NCBI GenBank assembly: GCA_036567785.1
Contig: DATCTV010000028.1
Coordinates: forward strand, 116,846-180,845
DNA: 64,000 bases
From: Desulfomonilia bacterium
Lineage (GTDB): Bacteria > Desulfobacterota > Desulfomonilia > UBA1062
Direction of reading: 5' to 3'
The position numbers and the translations under genes are program-made. Below are positions 8,601 through 18,420 of the stretch, piece by piece. Positions within the stretch are counted from its first letter, which is position 1, and every line of letters begins with the position of its first letter. Below the pieces are notes generated by a model. That model saw nothing but the letters and a program-made list of their open reading frames with translations, was not told the DNA's origin and made no database searches.

Positions 8601-11600
8601 TTGGTGATTACTACATCAATCATTTTGTATCTCCGGTTCATCCCCGCGTGTGCGGGGAACATCAGAGGCAGAAGACATTTCCGATAACGCTCTGCGGTTC
8701 ATCCCCGCGTGTGCGGGGAACATCATCCGACTGCTAGGCAGGGTGGCCCCCTCGTCGGTTCATCCCCGCGTGTGCGGGGAACATATCCATTTCCTCTGCG
8801 CTGGCGAGCGCAATGACGGTTCATCCCCGCGTGTGCGGGGAACATGTATGCCCGCATAATGCTCACAGGCACGACCGTCGGTTCATCCCCGCGTGTGCGG
8901 GGAACATTGTTATCTATCCACCAACGGGCCGAGGAATTTCGGTTCATCCCCGCGTGTGCGGGGAACATCCTCACGTGGGTATGATGGGACGTGGCGAAGG
9001 CGGTTCATCCCCGCGTGTGCGGGGAACATACAAGAAAAACGGCAAGCGCCTGGAGTTCGACCGGTTCATCCCCGCGTGTGCGGGGAACATGCAGCCATTT
9101 CATTGGCTATATTCTGAAATATCGGTTCATCCCCGCGTGTGCGGGGAACATCAGAGGATCAAGGATCAGGCGACAGACAACTACGGTTCATCCCCGCGTG
9201 TGCGGGGAACATTGGTAAACTGTATTGTTGCCGATCCGCCTATACGGTTCATCCCCGCGTGTGCGGGGAACATTTTCAACTTCATTGCTGTATGTCATCA
9301 GGGAGCGGTTCATCCCCGCGTGTGCGGGGAACATCTTCTCTGTTGCAATACAATAGCCGCTGACCTCGGTTCATCCCCGCGTGTGCGGGGAACATTTCAG
9401 CTCGCAATGATATGTCACCTGCCCGCGCGGTTCATCCCCGCGTGTGCGGGGAACATCCAAGGAAGAATGTCTCGATCTGCCGGATAAGCGGTTCATCCCC
9501 GCGTGTGCGGGGAACATAATCGCCGGGGTTAGCGGTTGATAGCGCCACCCGGTTCATCCCCGCGTGTGCGGGGAACATCCTGAGGAGAGACAGTGGCCGA
9601 AACGCATGAGCGGTTCATCCCCGCGTGTGCGGGGAACATTGCGTTCCGAGCTCCTCGATGTGCTGCTCACCCGGTTCATCCCCGCGTGTGCGGGGAACAT
9701 TCACCAAAATCTGATGTGGCCAGAGCTATGTACGGTTCATCCCCGCGTGTGCGGGGAACATTGCCATTTCCTTACCGCTCAATTCGAGCCCGCCGGTTCA
9801 TCCCCGCGTGTGCGGGGAACATCCGTTGTATGTCACTGTCGTGCCGTTCTCATACGGTTCATCCCCGCGTGTGCGGGGAACATTGTCCGGCATCGGTTGC
9901 TATCATCTTTATCGTCGGTTCATCCCCGCGTGTGCGGGGAACATTTTGCTATTCCTGAAACGGCGAACGCGCGGAGCGGTTCATCCCCGCGTGTGCGGGG
10001 AACATATCCTTCGTCAAATACCAATGAAGGTCATACACGGTTCATCCCCGCGTGTGCGGGGAACATCACAGGATAGTGAAACAAAAGAAATACTGGAGCG
10101 GTTCATCCCCGCGTGTGCGGGGAACATTTCTGCGCACGAAAATCCCCACAGACCGCCGCCGGTTCATCCCCGCGTGTGCGGGGAACATCGAGAGCGGGTT
10201 TTTCCGGTTTGCTGCCGACCCGGTTCATCCCCGCGTGTGCGGGGAACATAGATATTTTTTATACAAGCAACGGTTTGAGGTCGGTTCATCCCCGCGTGTG
10301 CGGGGAACATAAAATCTTCATTCTCAATGTCCCTGAGAATTTCGGTTCATCCCCGCGTGTGCGGGGAACATGTCCATGAATGTGGTTAATATTTTTTCAT
10401 CCGCGGTTCATCCCCGCGTGTGCGGGGAACATTGATAAGTTTTATATCCCGGCCGTAATTTTCTCGGTTCATCCCCGCGTGTGCGGGGAACATACTGGTT
10501 TTACAGGGATGTTACTGATTGTCGGCGGTTCATCCCCGCGTGTGCGGGGAACATCTATCAGGGGTACCATTCAATAAAATAAGGTACGGTTCATCCCCGC
10601 GTGTGCGGGGAACATGAGCCTGACCATCGTGGTCACTGTTATGTTTACGGTTCATCCCCGCGTGTGCGGGGAACATGATTACATCTTCTTCGGAAAGCCT
10701 GACATTTACGGTTCATCCCCGCGTGTGCGGGGAACATGGAAGATGACCTGCGCTCCTTTCGAGGCGCGGCGGTTCATCCCCGCGTGTGCGGGGAACATCA
10801 GAGCGCAGGCCAGAGAGGCCGCTGATCCGGCGGTTCATCCCCGCGTGTGCGGGGAACATCCGTTGTATGTCACTGTCGTGCCGTTCTCATACGGTTCATC
10901 CCCGCGTGTGCGGGGAACATTTCCGAAACAGGCCCTGTGTTTTGATGACGGGCGGTTCATCCCCGCGTGTGCGGGGAACATTCGAAGTGGAAACCCAGAG
11001 AGAACGCGATAGGCGGTTCATCCCCGCGTGTGCGGGGAACATTCGCATAGCATGGTCCAGAATTTTATACCGCCCGGTTCATCCCCGCGTGTGCGGGGAA
11101 CATGGGCATGCCCGATGTGAAGTTCACCGAAAATGGGGTTCATCCCCGCGTGTGCGGGGAACATCATCCGATGATGCCGTTATCTCGCGGCCTATTCGGT
11201 TCATCCCCGCGTGTGCGGGGAACATCTCAACTCCATAAAACGCCTGGAAGCTGGGATCGGTTCATCCCCGCGTGTGCGGGGAACATAGCATGATGTACCA
11301 GGTGGAATCAGGCCCTATCGGTTCATCCCCGCGTGTGCGGGGAACATGGTTATCCAGCTCGTCCTAGCCGATGCGTGACCGGTTCATCCCCGCGTGTGCG
11401 GGGAACATCCATCTTTCAGCCATTGGTTTTCCTCCTGTTTCGGTTCATCCCCGCGTGTGCGGGGAACATTGAAGAATCAGATAATGAGAATCATGAATAA
11501 CCGGTTCATCCCCGCGTGTGCGGGGAACATGCCCTCGATGCGGAGTAAGAAGCGGTAAAATGCGGTTCATCCCCGCGTGTGCGGGGAACATTCTTATCTG

Positions 11601-12689
11601 TTGCGGCGTGCGTGTTGTTGAACCGGTTCATCCCCGCGTGTGCGGGGAACATTCATCCAGCAGAGTTCCCGCTACCGATAATGCCGGTTCATCCCCGCGT
11701 GTGCGGGGAACATTCCTATGCTGCGGCCCCCTCCCCATGTGTTACCGGTTCATCCCCGCGTGTGCGGGGAACATAGGGTCTGCAGCCAGAATGAGCCTGA
11801 TAACGTCGGTTCATCCCCGCGTGTGCGGGGAACATCGCCCTGCCAGGGAGGATGCGGTATGATCACTCGGTTCATCCCCGCGTGTGCGGGGAACATTCAG
11901 CTCGATTCAGCAGCGAAAATTGGGGGTTCGGTTCATCCCCGCGTGTGCGGGGAACATGAGATGTAACCGACGAAGCAGTCCTTCATTTCCGGTTCATCCC
12001 CGCGTGTGCGGGGAACATGACTGCGTGACCTCGTTTTCGCCGTCAAGTTTCGGTTCATCCCCGCGTGTGCGGGGAACATTATTACGTAAAACCGGCGACG
12101 GCGTCAGTGTTCGGTTCATCCCCGCGTGTGCGGGGAACATTTGAAAAGGAATACACATATCTCCTTCACAAACGGTTCATCCCCGCGTGTGCGGGGAACA
12201 TGAAAACAGATTGCAGAAAAATGTGAAGTCTCTCGGTTCATCCCCGCGTGTGCGGGGAACATATCTATATGATTGCCTGTAGCATTTACAACGCCGGTTC
12301 ATCCCCGCGTGTGCGGGGAACATTCACTTCTATAAAAGAACACATCTCATATTTACGGTTCATCCCCGCGTGTGCGGGGAACATTTTATAAGATTTATGG
12401 GCATATCTTTTGTTGCTGGTTCATCCCCGCGTGTGCGGGGAACATAAATAAAGGATGAAAATCATGAGAGACAAAAACGGTTCATCCCCGCGTGTGCGGG
12501 GAACATTCTAAGCTCTAATTCAAAATATCCACCGATCCCGGTTCATCCCCGCGTGTGCGGGGAACATTTACTATCCTTAACCTTTGTCAATATACTCAGC
12601 GGTTCATCCCCGCGTGTGCGGGGAACATATATTATTATTATACATAATCGGTTATGTTGGCGGTTCATCCCCGCGTGTGCGGGGAACAT
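5644..12689 (-). CRISPR. Type I-E CRISPR array, 116 repeats and 115 spacers
   Basis: A 29-nt repeat recurs every 61 nt; its palindromic core is TCCCCGCG-TGTG-CGGGGA, preceded by CGGTTCA and followed by ACAT on the plus strand. Phase counting from 5644 to 12661 gives 116 repeats; all spacers are 32 nt except two of 33 nt (6222-6254 and 8846-8878). The reverse complement has the E. coli I-E layout (GTTCCCCGC...GCGGGGAT.AACCG), so the array is transcribed on the minus strand, with the leader and newest spacers at the high-coordinate end beside the cas operon. The only repeat variation I found is the first plus-strand base: C in all but four repeats, T at 7719 and 12417, G at 8451 and 11136. Even the oldest repeat (5644) is intact. 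All ORFs read across this stretch are repeat artefacts. Confidence 0.99.
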
Positions 12690-12814
12690 ACTTCTTGTAT
12701 CACGTAGAATTCACTATATATTTTCAAAGATCAATTTTCTACCGATAATTTTTCTAAAATCCACCTGTATAATTTTTCTAATTTCCCGGCATAGTATTTG
12801 TGTTTGCCTTCAAA
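12690..12814 (-). promoter_or_regulatory. CRISPR leader
   Basis: This 125-nt AT-rich stretch lies between the last repeat and the stop codon of the 140-residue gene, at the cas-proximal end where new spacers are added. It carries a 13-bp direct repeat, ATAATTTTTCTAA on the plus strand, at 12745-12757 and 12769-12781 (24 bp apart). GATCAATTTTCTA at 12729-12741 matches the IHF consensus WATCAANNNNTTR with two mismatches, so an IHF site is only weakly supported. No convincing -35/-10 pair was found; the array could be read from its own leader promoter or by run-through from the cas operon. Confidence 0.7.
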
Positions 12815-13237
12815 TCAGCAAAACCCGTTTTTTGGTAACCGATAAAGCCACCAATGTGTTTCACGATTCGGATTCTCGATCTCATCAGGATAAATGTCGC
12901 ATAGAGAATTGTCTTCAATAGTGCTTTTTTTAAAAATCTCATCCGCCGATTTGAGTCTTTCCCGGTATGGCGCAATCTGCTCCGGCGACGCATGCTCTAA
13001 TGCAAGAAAAAGCATGCTCCTTCGCCAAATATCAAAATAATATTCTTCAGATACTTCCCGGTATTCGCCTCTGATCCATTCAACCCTCTTTTCCCAATCT
13101 TTCACAAAACTTTCCAGGCCGCTTTCTACAGTATCATCACTATATCCCTTAAGAATGAGATACTCGGTTAAGGCATTACATTCTCCGTGATCCATGAGAT
13201 ATCGATTGGGTCTCATTTTATCTTCGTAATCGGGCAT
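12815..13237 (-). CDS. unrecognised 140-residue protein between cas2 and the CRISPR leader
   Basis: I do not recognise a family. The protein (MPDYEDKMRPNRYLMDHGEC...) is acidic, rich in Glu, Tyr and Trp, and looks mostly helical; it has no signal peptide or membrane segment and ends HWWLYRLPKNGFC. The start has a good ribosome site (GAGGTGA, 6-7 nt before the ATG), and the gene is on the cas strand, 70 nt after cas2 and 125 nt before the first repeat. It could be a CRISPR accessory protein, an anti-CRISPR or immunity-type cargo gene, or a neutral passenger. Position alone suggests co-transcription with cas1-cas2. Confidence 0.7.
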   Translation of the reverse strand: MPDYEDKMRPNRYLMDHGECNALTEYLILKGYSDDTVESGLESFVKDWEKRVEWIRGEYREVSEEYYFDIWRRSMLFLALEHASPEQIAPYRERLKSADEIFKKSTIEDNSLCDIYPDEIENPNRETHWWLYRLPKNGFC

Positions 13238-13307
13238 AACTGCTCACCTCGGCATACATGATACTGTTTGTTATATCGCCTCATTTTCTTCTCGCCGTAT
13301 CCCGCAT

Positions 13308-14507
<1,200 letters not shown>

Positions 14508-14508
<1 letters not shown>

Positions 14509-15335
14509 CAGGCTTTTCCTTTCAGTCGTTTCAGCTTTTCCGGCTCGGCGAGATAGTTCTCTTTTGATACGACTTTCGAACCGGTCTCGGCTTCAAGCTT
14601 TTCGCGTGCTTCTCCGGCAATGCGCCCTCCTTTGCGGGCGGCAACCTTGTTCTCAGGCAATCCTTGTGCGTTATGTTTTCTGGTGATTTCGGTTGTGGCC
14701 GCCTCGCTGAGCATGGAGAATATAAGCTCCAGGTCGTTCATGTGATCGCGCAGATTTTCGCGTTTGTGGCCCTTTTGTTTCTTATATTCGGAAGGCGTCA
14801 GGCCGAATGCGGCCTTCGAGATTTCAGCAGTAAGGATCGCGTATTCAGGCTCACCCTTGACGCCCCTGTCTTTCCATTCGTCAGTCAGTTCGGCGCGGAT
14901 TGCTATGCCACGCATGCGCTTTTCGATCCAGTCATCCGAATAGCCTTTCGCCTTGTAAAGCTCACGCGTTCTCTTTGTGGCAAGCTCGGGATCTTCGATT
15001 TCCTGAACACGCTCATAGCCGACTTTAGCGAGCCAGCGCTTGAACGGCTCCGCCTTCGGTGACGGGATGGATTGGATAATGCGGAATATGCCTTCTGTGT
15101 TGGCGCAATTCATTTTCTGGATACCGCCTTGAGTTTCAATTGAAAGGGGGGTGACAATTTGTCCCCACCCTTTGGATAATTCGGCATCGCGGCTTCGCAT
15201 TTTCTTTATATAATCCGATGCATTCACAGTATCCGTCAGAGCCTCGACAACATCGACGACCACAAACCACCATTCATCATTAACAAGCGTTCGCCTGATT
15301 TCCTTACTCTGAAACACCACCAGCTTTGTTTCCAT
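14508..15335 (-). CDS. Bro-N domain (phage antirepressor/DinD-like) protein embedded in the cas operon
   Basis: 275 residues from ATG 15335 (METKLVVFQ), with GAGGT 6 nt upstream; a TTG one codon earlier is less likely. Residues 1-~105 match the BRO N-terminal DNA-binding domain: QSKEIRRTLVNDEWWFVVVDVVEALT, then DYIKKMR, NCANTEGIFRIIQSI and AEPFKRWLAKVG. The C-terminal part (GLTPSEYKKQKG, ENLRDHMNDLELIFSMLSEAATTEI, VVSKENYL) is the tail seen in chromosomal BRO/DinD-like proteins. Such domains occur in phage antirepressors and SOS-responsive genes. The gene lies 9 nt after cas6e and overlaps cas1 by one base, so it is a true operon member rather than a loose insertion. Role unknown; possibilities are transcriptional control of cas or array, or a phage or DNA-damage sensor. 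Confidence 0.9.
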
Positions 15336-15344
15336 CAACTTACC

Positions 15345-16016
15345 TCATACTCGCCGAACCATCATCAACCCGCAGCCAAAAGCTTTGGCTGGGCCGATGC
15401 CTTCAAACAGACACTTCTTAACAAAAATATCCGGCTCAATAACCGTCAGAATGCCGTTAAAATCCAGTGAACTGAAGGTTATGGTTTTGTTTTCTTTTCC
15501 CTTAAAAAGCCTGTGCTGACGATATCCATCAGCTCTGACCTCATTCTCCAAAATTCTAAATCCATGCGAGACTGCACGTTCTTCCAGCCAGTGGAAACCC
15601 GTCTGCTGAATAATGTCAGGAATGTTGAAACTCATTCCCTCTTTCTTTAATTTTAATTTTTTCTCCATCACAACGTCATGCCGCTGTTGCCTCCCGTTTT
15701 CATCATGTCGGGATCGGATCGGATTTGCGCATAAGGTAAAACCGAGACGCTGACCTGATTTAAGTTGAGGATTGTATTCTTTTGACAGGATTTCCCACAT
15801 CCCGACTGTATCTGCCGGTTCGCGTTTTGAAACCGTGTAGAAGGTTGGCCAGCCATTAATCTCCTCATGACGATAGATGAAATCACGCGGCCGACCTGGA
15901 TTGTCGGCAAACAGATTCCAGATAAGCTGATGAGTTTGATAGCCATTCTTTCTGGTAAGATCGGTTATATTGCTGGGGGAAAGGCCCCGCCGCAGGCTGA
16001 TCTTGCTTATGTACAT
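15345..16016 (-). CDS. cas6e: Cascade subunit and crRNA endonuclease Cas6e (CasE/Cse3)
   Basis: 223 residues. The RAMP-type fold is indicated by the N-terminal strand MYISKISLRR, a candidate catalytic histidine H29 in GYQTHQLIW, and the C-terminal glycine-rich loop GIGPAKAFGCGLMMVRR that contacts the repeat hairpin. It cleaves the array transcript 3' of the CCCCGC/GCGGGG stem and stays bound to the crRNA 3' handle. It follows cas5e after a 2-nt gap and precedes the Bro-N gene by 9 nt. Confidence 0.95.
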   Translation of the reverse strand: MYISKISLRRGLSPSNITDLTRKNGYQTHQLIWNLFADNPGRPRDFIYRHEEINGWPTFYTVSKREPADTVGMWEILSKEYNPQLKSGQRLGFTLCANPIRSRHDENGRQQRHDVVMEKKLKLKKEGMSFNIPDIIQQTGFHWLEERAVSHGFRILENEVRADGYRQHRLFKGKENKTITFSSLDFNGILTVIEPDIFVKKCLFEGIGPAKAFGCGLMMVRRV

Positions 16017-16018
16017 AG

Positions 16019-16732
16019 TTATTCCCCCTTACGCATTACACCGCAGTTTTCTCGTCGCTCGCTAAACTGCCAACGCTTGCGGGAACGTGGTTCATCCCGA
16101 CGGGTTATTACTTGTTGACGATCAAGCCCGCTTGTCGAGTCATCCTCCCAATAAATCATTGCATCACCCTTCTGGATAATTCCCGATAATTCTTCGACTG
16201 GTTGCACAGATTCCAATGCATCACGCAATGTGGCTGCGGTGACAACCTGCGGTTGTAATGGCAGAGAGATCGGACATGACTTTCGCCCAAGATAGAGAGT
16301 AAAGACTGGTTTAGCCAAGGCAGCCGCCAGTTGCTGGACAGTGTATGGCGAACCGTCTGCCATGGTGATTGCCACTGTATAGGCGGCATCGCAACGGTAA
16401 TCACGGCTGGAGAGAATAGTACTGAGGTCATCCGCTGACAGCTCTGAGCGTCGGGTGTAGTGAACAACTCCCTTCCTGGCAGGTGGAACCTGTGTCGTAT
16501 GATAGTCACGAAGGAGCACTCCCATTGAATCAACACGGACAGCGAAAGAGCAAGATTCAGCCAAGGACTTCTGTCGTTCTTCCTCGTCACGACGGATACC
16601 AAGTGCAGCAGCTAAAAAACCGATAATAGCCGACTTTGAAGGGTACGCGAAGCTGGGACGATATTCTCCTACGGCAATATCACCCCAGGCAGCCAGTGGC
16701 CCATAAAGGCGAAACAATAGATAGTCGCGCAT
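16019..16732 (-). CDS. cas5e: Cascade subunit Cas5e (CasD)
   Basis: 237 residues. The N-terminal RAMP strand LLFRLYGPLAAWGDIAVGEYRPSFAYPSKSAIIGFLAAALGI is characteristic of Cas5 (GPLxxWG, then the PSKS.I.G.L..ALG helix). It caps the 5' handle of the crRNA in Cascade. It sits 3 nt after cas7e and 2 nt before cas6e. Length is close to the E. coli protein (224). Confidence 0.95.
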   Translation of the reverse strand: MRDYLLFRLYGPLAAWGDIAVGEYRPSFAYPSKSAIIGFLAAALGIRRDEEERQKSLAESCSFAVRVDSMGVLLRDYHTTQVPPARKGVVHYTRRSELSADDLSTILSSRDYRCDAAYTVAITMADGSPYTVQQLAAALAKPVFTLYLGRKSCPISLPLQPQVVTAATLRDALESVQPVEELSGIIQKGDAMIYWEDDSTSGLDRQQVITRRDEPRSRKRWQFSERRENCGVMRKGE

Positions 16733-16735
16733 GGC

Positions 16736-17788
16736 CTACTCCGTTACAAACTTAATAATATTGTCCAGACTTCCTTCGCCGGTTTCGGCATTCATTGTCA
16801 TTGTAGCTTCGGCACATTTGCCATAGACCTTTTCCATGTTCGTACGTTTGGTTTCTATCTCGGTGATTGCTTTTCCAAGAACATCCTCGCCACGCACCGG
16901 CTTAAGGAAGGCAACAGAAAGGGAACGAGGCTGCTGTTCACCCTTTTCTGCCAGAATGTAGGAAGAATAGGCGCGGGATGCAAAGCTGTTCTGCTTACCG
17001 TTTGGCGCTATTTTTGCTGCGGACTCAACCAGTGCGGCAAGAGACTTCTTTGCAAGCTCCTTATCACCCAGGTTTTCTTCCAACAGGTCACGGTTAATGC
17101 AAAGGTATATATAAAAAACCCCGGCACCAAACTCAGTTTCGCCGATGTGGGCTGCACCCAGATCATCCTCTCCACTGTTCAAGTCATCCACAGCTGTAAA
17201 GTAATCATCTTCGACCGCCACTTCATGCACGGTCACTGCATGAGCAACTTGCACGGCCGCTTCTGTATTAAAGGCGGGAGAGCTGGCCAGCATCCTGCCG
17301 AACATGGCGATATCAACGGCGGAATGGTTTTTCTGTAACAATTTGAGATCGTCAGCAGAAGGCGCCGTTTTGTTTGCCGCCAGTTTCTCAACAAGGGCCA
17401 TAATGTTTACTTTCTCTTCCGGAGTGAAATGCGCAAGCTGCTCAATCTCCAGTTCTTCCAGGGGTTTTGCCGCATTGGCTTTCTTCGCTTTGCCGAAAAC
17501 CTCGGCAATCTCTTTAGCCCATGTTTTTGCGTTTCCTTCGGCTACTCCTTTTGACTTCAGGGCATTATATATCTCGACTCCCATCTCCTTGGTACGGATG
17601 CCGATATGGCCTTTCAACGCTTCGGAGAACAGGTCTGAAGTCCGCCAGGCCCTCTTTAGACTCTGCGAGGAAATCCTCAGCCTGGTTTTCCCGCCCATGA
17701 TTGCGGTCTTGGGACGGCCAAGGTCATCACGGTTAAGGTTCGATGGCGGGTATGACGTTAACAAATGTAATTGGATAAAAGTACTCAT
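16736..17788 (-). CDS. cas7e: Cascade backbone subunit Cas7e (CasC/Cse4)
   Basis: 350 residues from the second ATG (MSTFIQLHLL); AAGGAG is 8 nt before it but only 2 nt before the first ATG (17794), so 17788 is preferred. Diagnostic segments: LLTSYPPSNLNRDDLGRPKTAIMGG, RLRISSQSLKRAWRTS, and DLNSGEDDLGAAHIGETEFGAGVFYIYL. Six copies form the helical crRNA backbone of Cascade. Length agrees with E. coli Cas7 (363). It precedes cas5e by 3 nt. Confidence 0.96.
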   Translation of the reverse strand: MSTFIQLHLLTSYPPSNLNRDDLGRPKTAIMGGKTRLRISSQSLKRAWRTSDLFSEALKGHIGIRTKEMGVEIYNALKSKGVAEGNAKTWAKEIAEVFGKAKKANAAKPLEELEIEQLAHFTPEEKVNIMALVEKLAANKTAPSADDLKLLQKNHSAVDIAMFGRMLASSPAFNTEAAVQVAHAVTVHEVAVEDDYFTAVDDLNSGEDDLGAAHIGETEFGAGVFYIYLCINRDLLEENLGDKELAKKSLAALVESAAKIAPNGKQNSFASRAYSSYILAEKGEQQPRSLSVAFLKPVRGEDVLGKAITEIETKRTNMEKVYGKCAEATMTMNAETGEGSLDNIIKFVTE

Positions 17789-17817
17789 ATTCATTTCTCC
17801 TTTTTTATATATGTAAA

Positions 17818-18327
17818 TTATTTTTCTGATGGCGATTTTGAATAATATTCAAAAGCCCATTCCTTGCGAATATCGGTATATCTGTCGTTCCATAGGTAGA
17901 CGCTTCTAGCCAGACTCTGTAAATTAACAGAACCATTCAACAGGGCCACAATGCGCCCCATGGCGGTAAACAACTCGTCCGGCTCCTTTGCCTTGAGCAG
18001 TCTTCGGAAACGCAGGCCTTTCACATATACAGAACCATCAGGCTTAACTGTTGCCATCTGCTCTGCCAGTGTATCACCTGCAATGTTGGTTTTCACTCGT
18101 GCGGCAAGGCCTGCCACTAGAGCAAGGGCATCGGCATTCACTGCGCCTAATTTCCCAAGAGCAAGTCGTAATCTGTGATAAGCAGGAGTAAACGCCACTT
18201 CGGTCAAAGTGGCGCAGCGCCGCAATTCGGCCCGGTCTCCCCTGTTGTCGTTCAATGCCTGCCACCAAACAGCAAGTGCTTGCGTTTCGGGTGAATCTTT
18301 GTCGAATTTAAGATAGGTTGTACTCAT
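17818..18327 (-). CDS. cse2: Cascade small subunit Cse2 (CasB, Cas11e)
   Basis: 169 residues, mostly helical, with WWQALNDNRGDRAELRRC near the N terminus, the standard CasB/Cse2 signature; E. coli CasB is 160 residues. Two copies form the belly of Cascade and stabilise the R-loop. A strong AAAGGAGG site precedes the ATG. The 93-nt gap before it (18328-18420) is the largest inside the cas core and contains a small hairpin AAGCAG-tgaat-CTGCTT (18354-18370), which could tune cse2/cas7e expression relative to cse1. Confidence 0.93.
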   Translation of the reverse strand: MSTTYLKFDKDSPETQALAVWWQALNDNRGDRAELRRCATLTEVAFTPAYHRLRLALGKLGAVNADALALVAGLAARVKTNIAGDTLAEQMATVKPDGSVYVKGLRFRRLLKAKEPDELFTAMGRIVALLNGSVNLQSLARSVYLWNDRYTDIRKEWAFEYYSKSPSEK

Positions 18328-18420
18328 CTTGCCTCCTTTCAGTTATATAATCAAAGCAGTGAATCTGCTTGTTTTTATGCTGTTTTAGACTTTGTTTTTT
18401 TTGTTTTTAACCGATTGATT

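Noticed and set aside
12729..12741. IHF site in the CRISPR leader
   Set aside because: Two mismatches to the 13-mer in an AT-rich stretch and a greater distance from the first repeat than in E. coli; kept only as a remark.
5598..12921. Dozens of overlapping open frames encoding repeated VHPRVCGEH / GSSPRVRGT / RFIPACAGNI peptides
   Set aside because: They are translations of the CRISPR repeat in its three frames; the 61-nt period and spacer structure show it is an array, not a repeat protein.
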